A stretch of 36,761 nucleotides of DNA. Source: Planctomycetota bacterium (lineage in GTDB: Bacteria > Planctomycetota > Planctomycetia > Gemmatales > Gemmataceae). Shown piece after piece: positions 17,608 to 25,538 of this stretch (positions are counted from its first letter, which is position 1; each line of letters opens with the position of its first letter). The stretch spans positions 1 through 36,761 of the forward strand of contig JAJPHU010000230.1 in NCBI GenBank assembly GCA_021325115.1, given 5' to 3'. Made by a program: the position numbers and the translations under genes. Under the pieces are notes generated by a model. It made no database searches. It worked only from the letters and a program-made list of their open reading frames with translations, and was not told the DNA's origin.

Positions 17608-20600
17608 ATGCCGGAGGAAACACAACTTACTTTGCGTCCAATACGCAAGCTGCTCGTTGCCAACCGCAGTGAGATCGCTATTCGTGTCTTTCGCACCGCC
17701 ACGGAACTGGGCATCCGTACCGTGGCGATTTACTCGCATGAAGATCGCTTTGCCTTACACCGCTTCAAGGCGGATGAAGCCTATCGCGTCGGCCAGCCGG
17801 GCGAGCCGATCCGGGCCTATCTTGATATTGCCGGTATCGTCGCTCTGGCCCGACAGCACGAGGTCGATGCCATCCACCCCGGCTACGGCTTTCTCTCGGA
17901 GAACTCCCATTTCGCCCGTGCCTGCCAAGAGGCTGGCTTGACCTTTATTGGGCCGAGTGTACCGATCCTCGAACAACTCGGCGATAAGGTAGTGGCGCGT
18001 ACCATCGCCCAGAAGGCCGGAGTGCCTGTGCTGCCCGGCAGCACCGCTGTCCAGACCAACGAAGAGGCCCATCGAACTGCTGCCAAACTCGGCTTCCCAG
18101 TGATGGTCAAAGCGGCGATGGGCGGCGGCGGGCGTGGCATGAGGGTCGCTCTCAGCGCCGATAAGCTCGATGATGCTCTGGAGCAGGCTCGCCGAGAGGC
18201 CGGCTCCGCTTTTGGCATCCCCGATGTGTTCCTGGAAAAATACATCGCCCGGGCCCGTCACATCGAAGTGCAACTCTTGGGCGATCATCACGGCCATCTT
18301 ATCCACCTCTTCGAGCGTGATTGCTCGCTCCAGCGCCGCCATCAGAAAATTGTCGAGATCGCGCCGGCGCTCAATCTCGATCCGGTCCTGCGCCAGCGCA
18401 TCCTCGAGGCCGCTCTGGCCGTTGGGAAGGCCGTGCGCCTGGACAATGCCGGCACCGTCGAGTTCCTGGTCGATGTGGACAGCGGTAATTTCTACTTTAT
18501 CGAGGTTAATCCTCGCATACAGGTCGAGCATACTGTTACCGAGGAAGTGACCGGCTACGACGTGGTCAAGTGTCAGATCCTCATCGCCCAGGGATTGCCA
18601 CTGAGCGATCCGGAGATCGGCCTGGGCGATCAGAGACGGGTAACGACGCACGGCTACGCCTTGCAGTGCCGCGTCACTACCGAAGATCCGGCCAACAACT
18701 TTCTGCCAGATTACGGTCGTTTAAGCAATTATCGTTCGGCCAGCGGTATGGGCATTCGTCTCGACGCCGGCTCGGCGTTCACCGGTGCAGTCATCACGCC
18801 CTTTTACGATTCGTTATTGGTCAAAGTGACGGCACACGGACTACGCTTCGTCGATGCTGCCCGCCGCATGTTGCGCAGCTTGCAAGAATTCCGCGTCCGC
18901 GGTGTTAAGACGAACATTCCTTTCCTCGTCAATCTGGTGACACACCCTGCCTTCCTGGCCGGCGGCTGCACGACGCGCTTCATCGATGAAACACCGGCGC
19001 TGTTCAAATTCGCTCGCCGCCAAGACCGGGCCACACGGCTGTTGCGCTACATCGCCGATGTGATCGTCAACGGTCATCCGGATGTCCGTGACAAGGCGAC
19101 AAGATGGCAAGGCGACAAAGTGAAGATGATCGAGCCTCCTCCGGTCACCTTGTCACCAACGCCGCCGGGCACACGCGATAAGTTTTTGGAACTGGGCGCC
19201 GACAAGTTCGCACGCTGGGTGCTGGAACAACAACGCTTGCTCCTTACAGACACCACGTTCCGCGACGCTCATCAATCGCTATTGGCAACACGCATGCGCA
19301 CCTACGATATGCTGCGCATCGCCCCGTACTATGCCGCTCGTTTGTCCGGGCTGTTTTCGCTGGAGATGTGGGGCGGCGCCACTTTCGATACAGCCATGCG
19401 CTTCCTGAAGGAATCGCCATGGCAAAGGCTTGCCGATCTACGCTCACGCATACCGAACATTCTTTTCCAGATGCTCTTGCGTTCGGCCAGCGCCGTTGGC
19501 TATACCAACTATCCCGATAACGTCGTTCAAGCGTTCGTCAAGGAATCAGCCCAGGCCGGCATCGATCTGTTCCGCATCTTTGACGCCCTTAACGGCCTGC
19601 CCAATCTCCAGCTGGCCATCGAGGCCGTGCGCAATACCGGCATGTTGTGCGAGGCGGCCATCTGCTACACAGGCGATATTCTCGATCCGTCAAGAAAAAA
19701 ATATAATCTCGCCTATTACATCAACCTGGCCAAGGAACTGGAGAAGCGCGGCGCTAATTTGCTGGCCATCAAAGACATGGCCGGTCTGTGCAAGCCCTAT
19801 GCGGCACAAGTATTGGTACGGGCGCTGCGGCAGGAAATCGGCATCCCCATCCATTTCCACACCCACGACTGCGCCGGCGGACAAATCGCTTCGTATTTGT
19901 TGGCTGCCGAGGAGGGCGTGTCTATCGTCGATTGCGCCATGGCGCCGCTTTCTAGCATGACCAGCCAGCCGAGCCTGCACGCACTGGTCGAGGCGCTGCG
20001 TTTCCGACCGCGGGCCACACATCTGGACGATGACGCTCTGCAAGAAGTCGCCGATTATTGGGCGGCCGTGCGCCGCTTGTACGCTCCCTTCGAGACGGGC
20101 CAGCTGGCGCCGACGGCGGACGTATATCTCAATGAAATGCCCGGTGGCCAATACACGAATCTGTTTCACCAGGCACAGGCGCTGGGTCTGGAGTCGCGCT
20201 GGCGCGAGGTGTGCCGTATGTACGCCGAAGTCAATCGCCTGTTCGGCGACATCATCAAAGTGACGCCGACCTCGAAGGTGGTCGGCGATATGGCGCTGTT
20301 CATGGTCGGCAACAACCTGACGCCGGAGGACGTGTTGCACGGCACGCGCGAGTTGTCGTTTCCAGAATCGGTGGTCGAATTTTTCGAGGGTCGGCTCGGC
20401 GAGCCGCCGGGCGGTTTCCCGGAAGAGCTGCAAAAGCGCGTGCTGCGTGGCCGGCAACCTCTGCGCGGCCGGCCCGGCGCCAGCCTGCCGCCTGTCGATT
20501 TCGCCGCTGCTCGCGCCACCCTGGAACAACAGATCGGCCGGGCTGTCACGGAGCGCGAACTGTTAAGCTATCTGCTCTATCCTCGCGTGTTCCCGGAGCT

Positions 20601-21081
20601 GGCAGCGCATCAAGCCAAATACTCCGATACGAGCGTGTTGCCGACGCCGGTGTTCTTCTACGGCATGGAGGCCGGCGAGGAAACCTCCATCGACATTGAG
20701 CGCGGCAAGACATTGATCCTGAAATTCCTGGCTGTCGGCGAGCCTCATGCGGATGGCAGTCGCACCGTATTCTTCGAGCTAAATGGTCAGCCGCGCGAAG
20801 TGGTGGTGATCGACCGTAGCCTTACCGGCAAAGTGGCGGCGCATCCCAAGGCTGAACCGGGCAATCCGCGGCACGTCGGCGCACCGATGCCCGGCTTGGT
20901 AGTCCGCGTCCTGGTCGAGCCGGAGGAGCAAGTGGTTGCCGGCCAAAAACTGTTCACCCTCGAAGCGATGAAGATGGAGACAACCATCTATGCCGAGCGC
21001 GCGGGCACCGTCGCTGAGGTGTTGGTGCAAGCCGGTATGCAAGTCGATGCCGGCGATCTGCTGCTGCGCTATGAGGGATGA
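17608..21081 (+). CDS. pyc: Pyruvate carboxylase
   Basis: A single-chain biotin enzyme of 1157 residues that makes oxaloacetate from pyruvate, bicarbonate and ATP. Biotin carboxylase at about 12-465: LLVANRSEIAIRVFR, ATP-binding KAAMGGGGRGMR near 168-179 and VEVNPRIQVEHTVTEE near 300. Carboxyltransferase starts near 545 with TDTTFRDAHQSLLATRMRTYD, and metal-ligand HTHD is near 752. The C-terminal carrier has EAMKMET with biotinyl-Lys1122. All expected motifs are intact and the length is normal. Residues about 494-517 (DKATRWQGDKVK...PPVTLSPT) in the BC-CT linker are encoded by a dispersed repeat. GAGGGG precedes the ATG. Confidence 0.97.
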   Translation: MPEETQLTLRPIRKLLVANRSEIAIRVFRTATELGIRTVAIYSHEDRFALHRFKADEAYRVGQPGEPIRAYLDIAGIVALARQHEVDAIHPGYGFLSENSHFARACQEAGLTFIGPSVPILEQLGDKVVARTIAQKAGVPVLPGSTAVQTNEEAHRTAAKLGFPVMVKAAMGGGGRGMRVALSADKLDDALEQARREAGSAFGIPDVFLEKYIARARHIEVQLLGDHHGHLIHLFERDCSLQRRHQKIVEIAPALNLDPVLRQRILEAALAVGKAVRLDNAGTVEFLVDVDSGNFYFIEVNPRIQVEHTVTEEVTGYDVVKCQILIAQGLPLSDPEIGLGDQRRVTTHGYALQCRVTTEDPANNFLPDYGRLSNYRSASGMGIRLDAGSAFTGAVITPFYDSLLVKVTAHGLRFVDAARRMLRSLQEFRVRGVKTNIPFLVNLVTHPAFLAGGCTTRFIDETPALFKFARRQDRATRLLRYIADVIVNGHPDVRDKATRWQGDKVKMIEPPPVTLSPTPPGTRDKFLELGADKFARWVLEQQRLLLTDTTFRDAHQSLLATRMRTYDMLRIAPYYAARLSGLFSLEMWGGATFDTAMRFLKESPWQRLADLRSRIPNILFQMLLRSASAVGYTNYPDNVVQAFVKESAQAGIDLFRIFDALNGLPNLQLAIEAVRNTGMLCEAAICYTGDILDPSRKKYNLAYYINLAKELEKRGANLLAIKDMAGLCKPYAAQVLVRALRQEIGIPIHFHTHDCAGGQIASYLLAAEEGVSIVDCAMAPLSSMTSQPSLHALVEALRFRPRATHLDDDALQEVADYWAAVRRLYAPFETGQLAPTADVYLNEMPGGQYTNLFHQAQALGLESRWREVCRMYAEVNRLFGDIIKVTPTSKVVGDMALFMVGNNLTPEDVLHGTRELSFPESVVEFFEGRLGEPPGGFPEELQKRVLRGRQPLRGRPGASLPPVDFAAARATLEQQIGRAVTERELLSYLLYPRVFPELAAHQAKYSDTSVLPTPVFFYGMEAGEETSIDIERGKTLILKFLAVGEPHADGSRTVFFELNGQPREVVVIDRSLTGKVAAHPKAEPGNPRHVGAPMPGLVVRVLVEPEEQVVAGQKLFTLEAMKMETTIYAERAGTVAEVLVQAGMQVDAGDLLLRYEG
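19088..19157. repeat. GACAAGG-family REP inside pyc (in frame)
   Basis: 19088-19100 (GTGACAAGGCGAC) pairs with part of 19143-19157 (GGTCACCTTGTCACC). GACAAGGCGACA wording is shared with the intergenic element at 9514-9587. The frame is kept through the element, which encodes the BC-CT linker of pyruvate carboxylase. Confidence 0.7.
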
Positions 21082-21084
21082 AAT

Positions 21085-21204
21085 ATGCTGACCTGCAAAG
21101 CGGCTTACCAATTGCTCGAGGGGATCTCTTTCGGCGCAGTGCTGGACTTTCCAGGCACGGTATCGTTCGGCCATACGCGGGATGGGCCAGAATGTCTTTG
21201 TTAA
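21085..21204 (+). CDS. Possible 39-residue protein coupled to pyc
   Basis: ATG 21085 is 4 bases after the pyc stop, with GAGGGATG as a possible ribosome site, and the frame runs to TAA at 21202-21204. The peptide (MLTCKAAYQLLEGISFGAVL...) has three cysteines and no recognised motif. It could equally be chance. The region 21082-21221 has no other feature. Confidence 0.25.
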   Translation: MLTCKAAYQLLEGISFGAVLDFPGTVSFGHTRDGPECLC

Positions 21205-21221
21205 TTGACGCTCAAGGAATA

Positions 21222-21941
21222 TTAGCCCAGGAATTGATTCAATTCCGCCTTGACCACGCGATAGCAGTCGCAGACAGTCCTCTCCAAACCGCGGCGTTCG
21301 AGGACTGTCAGTTGGCCGCCGCCGTAATGGATCAGTCCCGCCTGCCGCAAGCGTCGGGCCGCCTCCGTCACAGTCGCCCGTCGTACTCCTAGCATGGCGG
21401 CGAGAAACTCGTGAGTGAACGGAAAATGATCGCGGCCCGTTCGGTCGTGTATCGTGAGCAGCCAACGGCATAACCGTTTCTCGACCGAGTGCAGTGCGTT
21501 ACAGGCGGTTTCCTGGGTCAGTTGCACCAGAAAAACATGGACGTAGCGAAGCAATAGCTCGCGCAGCTTGCTATTGCGGTCGACCAAGACGCGGAACTTG
21601 TCGACCGGCAAGCGCAGGGCCTCGCCCGGTACCTGCACCATGCTCCGCGTAGACGCCACGGTCGCGCCGAGGAAGCCCGACAGGTCCGCCATCCCCTCGC
21701 GGCCCACAACGCCTACCTCCACGCTTATCCCATGCCTGTCGGGGGCCAGAAGCAGCGAAAGCATGCCGCTGGTAGGGAAATAAAGATGACGAATGGGTTG
21801 GCCGGGTTCGTACAGCACGGCTTTAAAGGCAAGAGGAACGCGCTCGAGATAAGGAAAAAGACGGTTATATTCGCGGCTTGGCAAGGCCGAGAGAAGAAGA
21901 TTGGTAGACGGAGCGCTGAGGGAAGCGTCCGACCTCGACAT
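21222..21941 (-). CDS. Crp/Fnr-family transcriptional regulator
   Basis: A 239-residue protein starting at ATG 21941, with GGAG 8 bases upstream (longer in-frame starts lack a ribosome site). The N-terminal cyclic-nucleotide-binding-like beta barrel spans about 15-130 (VLYEPGQPIRHLYFPTSGML). The usual cAMP-contact residues are not evident and no cysteine cluster for an Fe-S sensor is seen, so the signal is unknown. A linking helix is followed by a winged helix-turn-helix at about 175-204 (FTHEFLAAMLGVRRATVTEA). The gene stands alone on the minus strand, convergent with pyc. The upstream region (21942-22116) presumably holds its promoter. Confidence 0.92.
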   Translation of the reverse strand: MSRSDASLSAPSTNLLLSALPSREYNRLFPYLERVPLAFKAVLYEPGQPIRHLYFPTSGMLSLLLAPDRHGISVEVGVVGREGMADLSGFLGATVASTRSMVQVPGEALRLPVDKFRVLVDRNSKLRELLLRYVHVFLVQLTQETACNALHSVEKRLCRWLLTIHDRTGRDHFPFTHEFLAAMLGVRRATVTEAARRLRQAGLIHYGGGQLTVLERRGLERTVCDCYRVVKAELNQFLG

Positions 21942-22116
21942 GGGGCGACTCCAAAAAGAGTAATATAAATGGGTTAAAAGAACGGCCTGCCTCGACGGAG
22001 AGATGACCGCCAAAGAAGAGTCTACCTCTGCCGTTCGCTGCTGTCAAGAGTACAAGGGCGCAAGAGCGCAATTCAAGCGCCCAGCGACGCGAGAAGGTGA
22101 ATACGAGAGGAAAAAG

Positions 22117-22177
22117 TGTCCCGCCGGAGTTTCCCATCGGCGTCGCCCAGTCACCGATGGTCCCTACCGGCGGGACA
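22117..22177. repeat. Two-armed palindrome (cruciform-like)
   Basis: Outer perfect 11-bp arms TGTCCCGCCGG (22117-22127) and its complement (22167-22177). A second perfect 7-bp pair, CCATCGG (22134-22140) and CCGATGG (22154-22160), lies inside. It is in the 633-bp stretch between the Crp-like and TauE genes, upstream of the Crp-like gene. It may be another REP unit or an operator-like site. Confidence 0.6.
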
Positions 22178-22229
22178 GTAGTAATGTACGCTACCGTACA
22201 AAAAAGTCAAGCAGGAATTGGTGGCCCGT

Positions 22230-22451
22230 GGGGTGCCCCTCTTGATCTGGGCGTGGAGGAGGGCTTACGTGCGAGTGGTCTTTTTCCCTCCCCCTTGTGG
22301 GGGAGGATCAGCGATCTTTTCCCTCCCCCCTTGTGGGGGAGGACTGGCTCCTCCCCCCACACCTTGGCCCTCCCCCACAAGGGGGAGGGAATGGAAGAAC
22401 CTACTCGGGGGCTGACGCAACCCCGCTCGCCAATATCCAGAGGAGCACCCC
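22230..22451. repeat. MITE-like family A element, copy 2 (222 bp)
   Basis: The left end GGGGTGCCCCTCTTGATCTGG and the right end ...CAATATCCAGAGGAGCACCCC form imperfect terminal inverted repeats. The interior carries three CCCTCCCC/GGGGGAGGG blocks in alternating orientation. A 12-base direct repeat with one mismatch (GGTGGCYCGTGG, about 22220-22231 and 22452-22463) flanks it and may reflect insertion or a longer unit. Nothing coding was seen in 22178-22574. Confidence 0.75.
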
Positions 22452-22574
22452 GGTGGCTCGTGGCCTCCTGGCTTCGCCAGGTGTCAAGTGAATGCAATCC
22501 GACTCGGCCAGCCGCCTTAGAAATAGATCCGACCGATGAGCTTGAGGGCTTCGAAAGACAGGCTATGACTTTCT

Positions 22575-23399
22575 TCAGGCCAGTTGCTTGTAGAAATAAT
22601 AACCGGCCAGTCCCAGTCCGACGATGATGATAAACCAGCGGACCAACTGCGGCCGCACACGCCGCGCCCCGCGCGCTCCCAGGTAGCCGCCTACAATCGC
22701 CGATAGCACCATTACTGGAACATAGCGCCATGCCACCTTTTTTTCTGCAACAAAGATCACCACCGAAATGCCATTGATGCAGAAAGCCAGGAACGTCTTA
22801 ACGGCGTTCATCTGATGGACGCCGGGTACCCCCATCAGGGCCAGGGCGCTGAGCATCAAAATGCCGATGCCGGCGCCGAAGTAGCCGCCGTAGATGGCGA
22901 TGAGGAACTGAAAGATCATCACCCCCGTCACCATGTTCCGCGATGGCGTGGCGTGCGCCCCCGCCTTTGCTTCCCCCAATTTGGAGAGGGGAAGGGAAGG
23001 AAGGATCAGCCGTGCCACTGCCGGCTGAAGCATGAACAGCACGGCGGCCGTCAGAATGAGCCAGGGTACCAACATCTGAAAATATTTTGCTTCGAGACGA
23101 GTGAGCAACAACGAGCCGATCAAGCCGCCGATCAGGCTGGGACCAAGCAGAAGCAGCGTCCAGGAGCGCACCGCCCACATCTCGCGGCGATAGCCCCAGG
23201 CGCCGGCGAGCGAGCCGGGAACCAGGGCGACGGTGCTGGTGGCATTGGCGAATTGGCCGGCCGATGTCCCCAACGAATCTAGAGCGGTTAGCAAAGCCGG
23301 AAAAGTCAACAGTGTGCCGCCGCCAGCTATAGAGTTAATCACGCCCGCAGCAAAGGCCGACAGGCCAAGCCAGAACTGTTGACTCAGCGAATCCGACAT
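22575..23399 (-). CDS. TauE/SafE-family membrane transporter
   Basis: A 274-residue integral membrane protein with about eight hydrophobic helices. N-terminal WLGLSAFAAGVINSIAGGGTLLTFPALL and mid-protein FQFLIAIYGGYFGAGIGILML are the two hallmark Gly-rich repeats of the family, which exports sulfite, sulfonates or related anions. A charged loop of about 30 residues near 140-165 is cytoplasmic. GGGGAG lies close to ATG 23399. It is divergent from the PQQ-propeller gene. The substrate cannot be read from the sequence. Confidence 0.9.
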   Translation of the reverse strand: MSDSLSQQFWLGLSAFAAGVINSIAGGGTLLTFPALLTALDSLGTSAGQFANATSTVALVPGSLAGAWGYRREMWAVRSWTLLLLGPSLIGGLIGSLLLTRLEAKYFQMLVPWLILTAAVLFMLQPAVARLILPSLPLSKLGEAKAGAHATPSRNMVTGVMIFQFLIAIYGGYFGAGIGILMLSALALMGVPGVHQMNAVKTFLAFCINGISVVIFVAEKKVAWRYVPVMVLSAIVGGYLGARGARRVRPQLVRWFIIIVGLGLAGYYFYKQLA

Positions 23400-23483
23400 A
23401 AGTCTCCCCGTGTGAAAGGGGCGATGCCAGCACTATAAAAGAGCTTATCGATTCCCCCGCGGCGGCGGCAACGCTGCGTCAAG

Positions 23484-23507
23484 CCCTTGCTTGCTCTGCG
23501 GGCTGGC
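23484..23507. repeat. SASKG-family short repeat upstream of the PQQ gene
   Basis: CCCTTGCTTGCTCTGCGGGC... matches 26501-26526 nearly base for base and is the complement of 34165-34193. It lies just before the ribosome site of the PQQ-propeller gene. Confidence 0.65.
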
Positions 23508-23526
23508 GAGAAAAAGGAGTCCGCTA

Positions 23527-24834
23527 ATGTTCTTAACGCGAATGATGATGCTGGTACTGGTAGCGGCTGTGGCGCTTCCCGGCGCGGCGCAAGCTCAACT
23601 CAAGGCGTCGCTCGGTGATTGGCCCGCCTGGATGGGACCGGATCGCACGGGCGTTTCCCAGGAAACCGGACTGCTCAAACAATGGCCCAAGGACGGCCCC
23701 AAACTGCTGTGGGAAGTTAAAGACATTGGCGAGGGCTATTCGACGCCCTCGATCGCTGCGGGCAAGATTTTTCTGATGAGCAATCGCGGACTCAAGGACG
23801 AATTTGCCTTGGCCTTGAGCATCCAGGACGGCCGCAAAATCTGGGAGCGGCGCATCGGCAAGGTCGGTCCTAACACATCGCCGGCCCAATATCCCGGCGC
23901 GCGCTCAACCCCGACCGTTGATGGCGATGCCCTTTATGTCCTCGGTTCAGACGGCGATCTGGCCTGCCTGACTGCGGCCACGGGTGCGGTGCGCTGGACG
24001 AAAAATCTGCGTACAAATTTCGACGGTAAACCCGGCGAGTGGGCCTACGCCGAATCGCCATTGATCGACGGCGATGTACTGATCTGCACGCCCGGCGGCG
24101 ATACGGCGACCCTGGTGGCACTCAACAAGACCAACGGCGAGCTCCTCTGGAAAGCCGCCGTGCCGGGCAAGGGGGTCCCCGGCGGAAGCATTCCCCTCAA
24201 GACCAACACCGCCGCTTATGCTTCGGCCATCACGGCCACGGTCGGCGGTGTCAAGCAGTACATCCAATCCCTCACTGGCGGTCTGGTAGGCGTGGCCGCC
24301 AAGGACGGCAAACTGCTGTGGCGTTACGACAGATTGACCGGCAGCACCATGTGCAACACGCCTCTGTTCCACGACGACTGCGTGTTCTTATCGGCCCTCA
24401 CTCCCAGTGGGACGGCTGCCAGCGCTCTCGTTCAGCTGTCGGTCACGAGCGAGGGGATAACGGCCAAGGAGATCTATCACACCCGAGCCTTGGCCACCCA
24501 TCACGGTGGGGTGGTGCGCGTCGGCGATGCGGTATATGGCACCAACCAGACCAGCCTGGTGTGCCTCGATTTCAAAAGCGGCGCCACGAAATGGCAGAAC
24601 CGCTGTGTCGGCAAAGGATCGATTGCGGCGGCGGATGGCCGCTTGTACGTCCGCAGTGAAAACGGGCCGGTCGCCCTGGTCGAGGCCACGCCGGAGGCTT
24701 ACAAGGAAATCAGCCGTTTCGAGCAGCCCGATCGCAGCACCAAGAAGGCTTGGCCGCATCCGGTCATCGCTGGTGGCCGGCTTTACTTGCGCGATCAAAA
24801 CGTGTTGTTATGTTATGATGTGAAGGAGAAATGA
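23527..24834 (+). CDS. Exported PQQ-like beta-propeller protein
   Basis: A 435-residue protein. ATG 23527 is chosen for AAGGAG 8 bases upstream and a clear signal peptide (FLTRMMMLVLVAAVALPGAA, cleavage near AQAQLKAS). The mature part has repeated blades with WE/WK at strand ends (LLWEVKDIGEGYSTPSIAAGK, IWERRIGKVG, VRWTKNLRT, LLWKAAVPG, LLWRYDRLTG, TKWQNRCVG), typical of the PQQ_2/BamB-like family. It begins with DWPAWMGPDRTGVSQETGLL, the standard opening of planctomycete proteins of this type. It is probably a periplasmic structural or binding protein. No catalytic residues for a quinoprotein dehydrogenase were seen. Confidence 0.9.
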   Translation: MFLTRMMMLVLVAAVALPGAAQAQLKASLGDWPAWMGPDRTGVSQETGLLKQWPKDGPKLLWEVKDIGEGYSTPSIAAGKIFLMSNRGLKDEFALALSIQDGRKIWERRIGKVGPNTSPAQYPGARSTPTVDGDALYVLGSDGDLACLTAATGAVRWTKNLRTNFDGKPGEWAYAESPLIDGDVLICTPGGDTATLVALNKTNGELLWKAAVPGKGVPGGSIPLKTNTAAYASAITATVGGVKQYIQSLTGGLVGVAAKDGKLLWRYDRLTGSTMCNTPLFHDDCVFLSALTPSGTAASALVQLSVTSEGITAKEIYHTRALATHHGGVVRVGDAVYGTNQTSLVCLDFKSGATKWQNRCVGKGSIAAADGRLYVRSENGPVALVEATPEAYKEISRFEQPDRSTKKAWPHPVIAGGRLYLRDQNVLLCYDVKEK

Positions 24835-24835
24835 G

Positions 24836-24891
24836 TTTAGCTGCGAGCCGCAGGCGAGCGCGACCGCACTCGCCTGCGGCTCGCAGCTAAA
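24836..24891. terminator. Bidirectional terminator, perfect 23-bp stem
   Basis: 24836-24858 and 24869-24891 are perfectly complementary around a 10-base loop. The arms start TTTAGCTGCGAGCCGCAGG. It begins 2 bases after the PQQ gene stop and overlaps the nth stop codon (24887-24889), so it can end both converging transcripts. AAA/TTT ends give a short U tract on either strand. Confidence 0.85.
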
Positions 24892-25534
24892 CCGAATGCT
24901 CTACCCCCACACGCGGACACAGCGGGGCCAGTTGACACTGATCGCATCGTGGTTTGCGGGCATGGCACACTTGCCGGCCGTGGAAGATCATACGATGGCC
25001 GAACAGCGTCCATTCCTTGCGCGGAATCAGCGCCATCAGGTCGTGCTCGATCTTCACCGGATCTTTGTGTTCGCTCAGCCCCATACGCCGGCTCAGTCGG
25101 CGGACATGGGTATCAACCGGGATGCCGGGCACATCAAAAAGGTTGCCGAGCAAGACATTCGCCGTTTTACGGCCGATACCGGGCAGCGGTACCAACTCCT
25201 CCATCGTCCGCGGCACCGCGCCGCCGTAGCGCTCCACCAGTTGCCGGCAGCAGGCAATAAGGTTCTTGGTCTTGCTGCGGAAAAAGCCGGTCGACTGGAT
25301 CATCCTTTCCAGCTCGGCCTGATCCGCCGTCGCAAATGCTTTGGCATCGGGATAGCGTGCAAACAGGGCTGGCGTGATACGGTTGACACGCTCATCGGTG
25401 CATTGTGCCGATAGAATGGTGGCGACGAGGAGTTGCAATGGATTGTCATAATGTAAGGCACAATGGGCGTCGGGATAAAGCTGGGCCAGCTTGCGGACGA
25501 TGCGGCCAGCCCGTGTGCGCAACGGGTCTTTCAT
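24887..25534 (-). CDS. nth: Endonuclease III (DNA glycosylase/AP lyase)
   Basis: A 215-residue base-excision repair enzyme that removes oxidised pyrimidines. The helix-hairpin-helix LVPLPGIGRKTANVLLG carries catalytic Lys123, Asp141 lies in PVDTHVRRLSRR, and the [4Fe-4S] cluster loop is Cys190-x6-Cys197-x2-Cys200-x5-Cys206. LSAQCTDERVN near 41-51 is also typical. Length is normal. ATG 25534 is 4 bases after the stop of the DUF6807 gene, so the two are probably cotranscribed and perhaps translationally coupled. Confidence 0.96.
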   Translation of the reverse strand: MKDPLRTRAGRIVRKLAQLYPDAHCALHYDNPLQLLVATILSAQCTDERVNRITPALFARYPDAKAFATADQAELERMIQSTGFFRSKTKNLIACCRQLVERYGGAVPRTMEELVPLPGIGRKTANVLLGNLFDVPGIPVDTHVRRLSRRMGLSEHKDPVKIEHDLMALIPRKEWTLFGHRMIFHGRQVCHARKPRCDQCQLAPLCPRVGVEHSV

Positions 25535-25538
25535 CGGT

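Noticed and set aside
22178-22210. GTACG-CTAC-CGTAC stem with adjacent A run as a terminator
   Set aside because: Only 5 bp of stem, and the A run would precede rather than follow the stem on the minus strand.
22275-22395. Repeated CCCTCCCC/GGGGGAGGG blocks as a CRISPR array
   Set aside because: Blocks alternate in orientation, are unevenly spaced and have no unique spacers. They belong to the family A element.
23947-24372. 141-codon minus-strand frame in the PQQ gene
   Set aside because: Shadow of a gene with signal peptide and propeller motifs on the plus strand.
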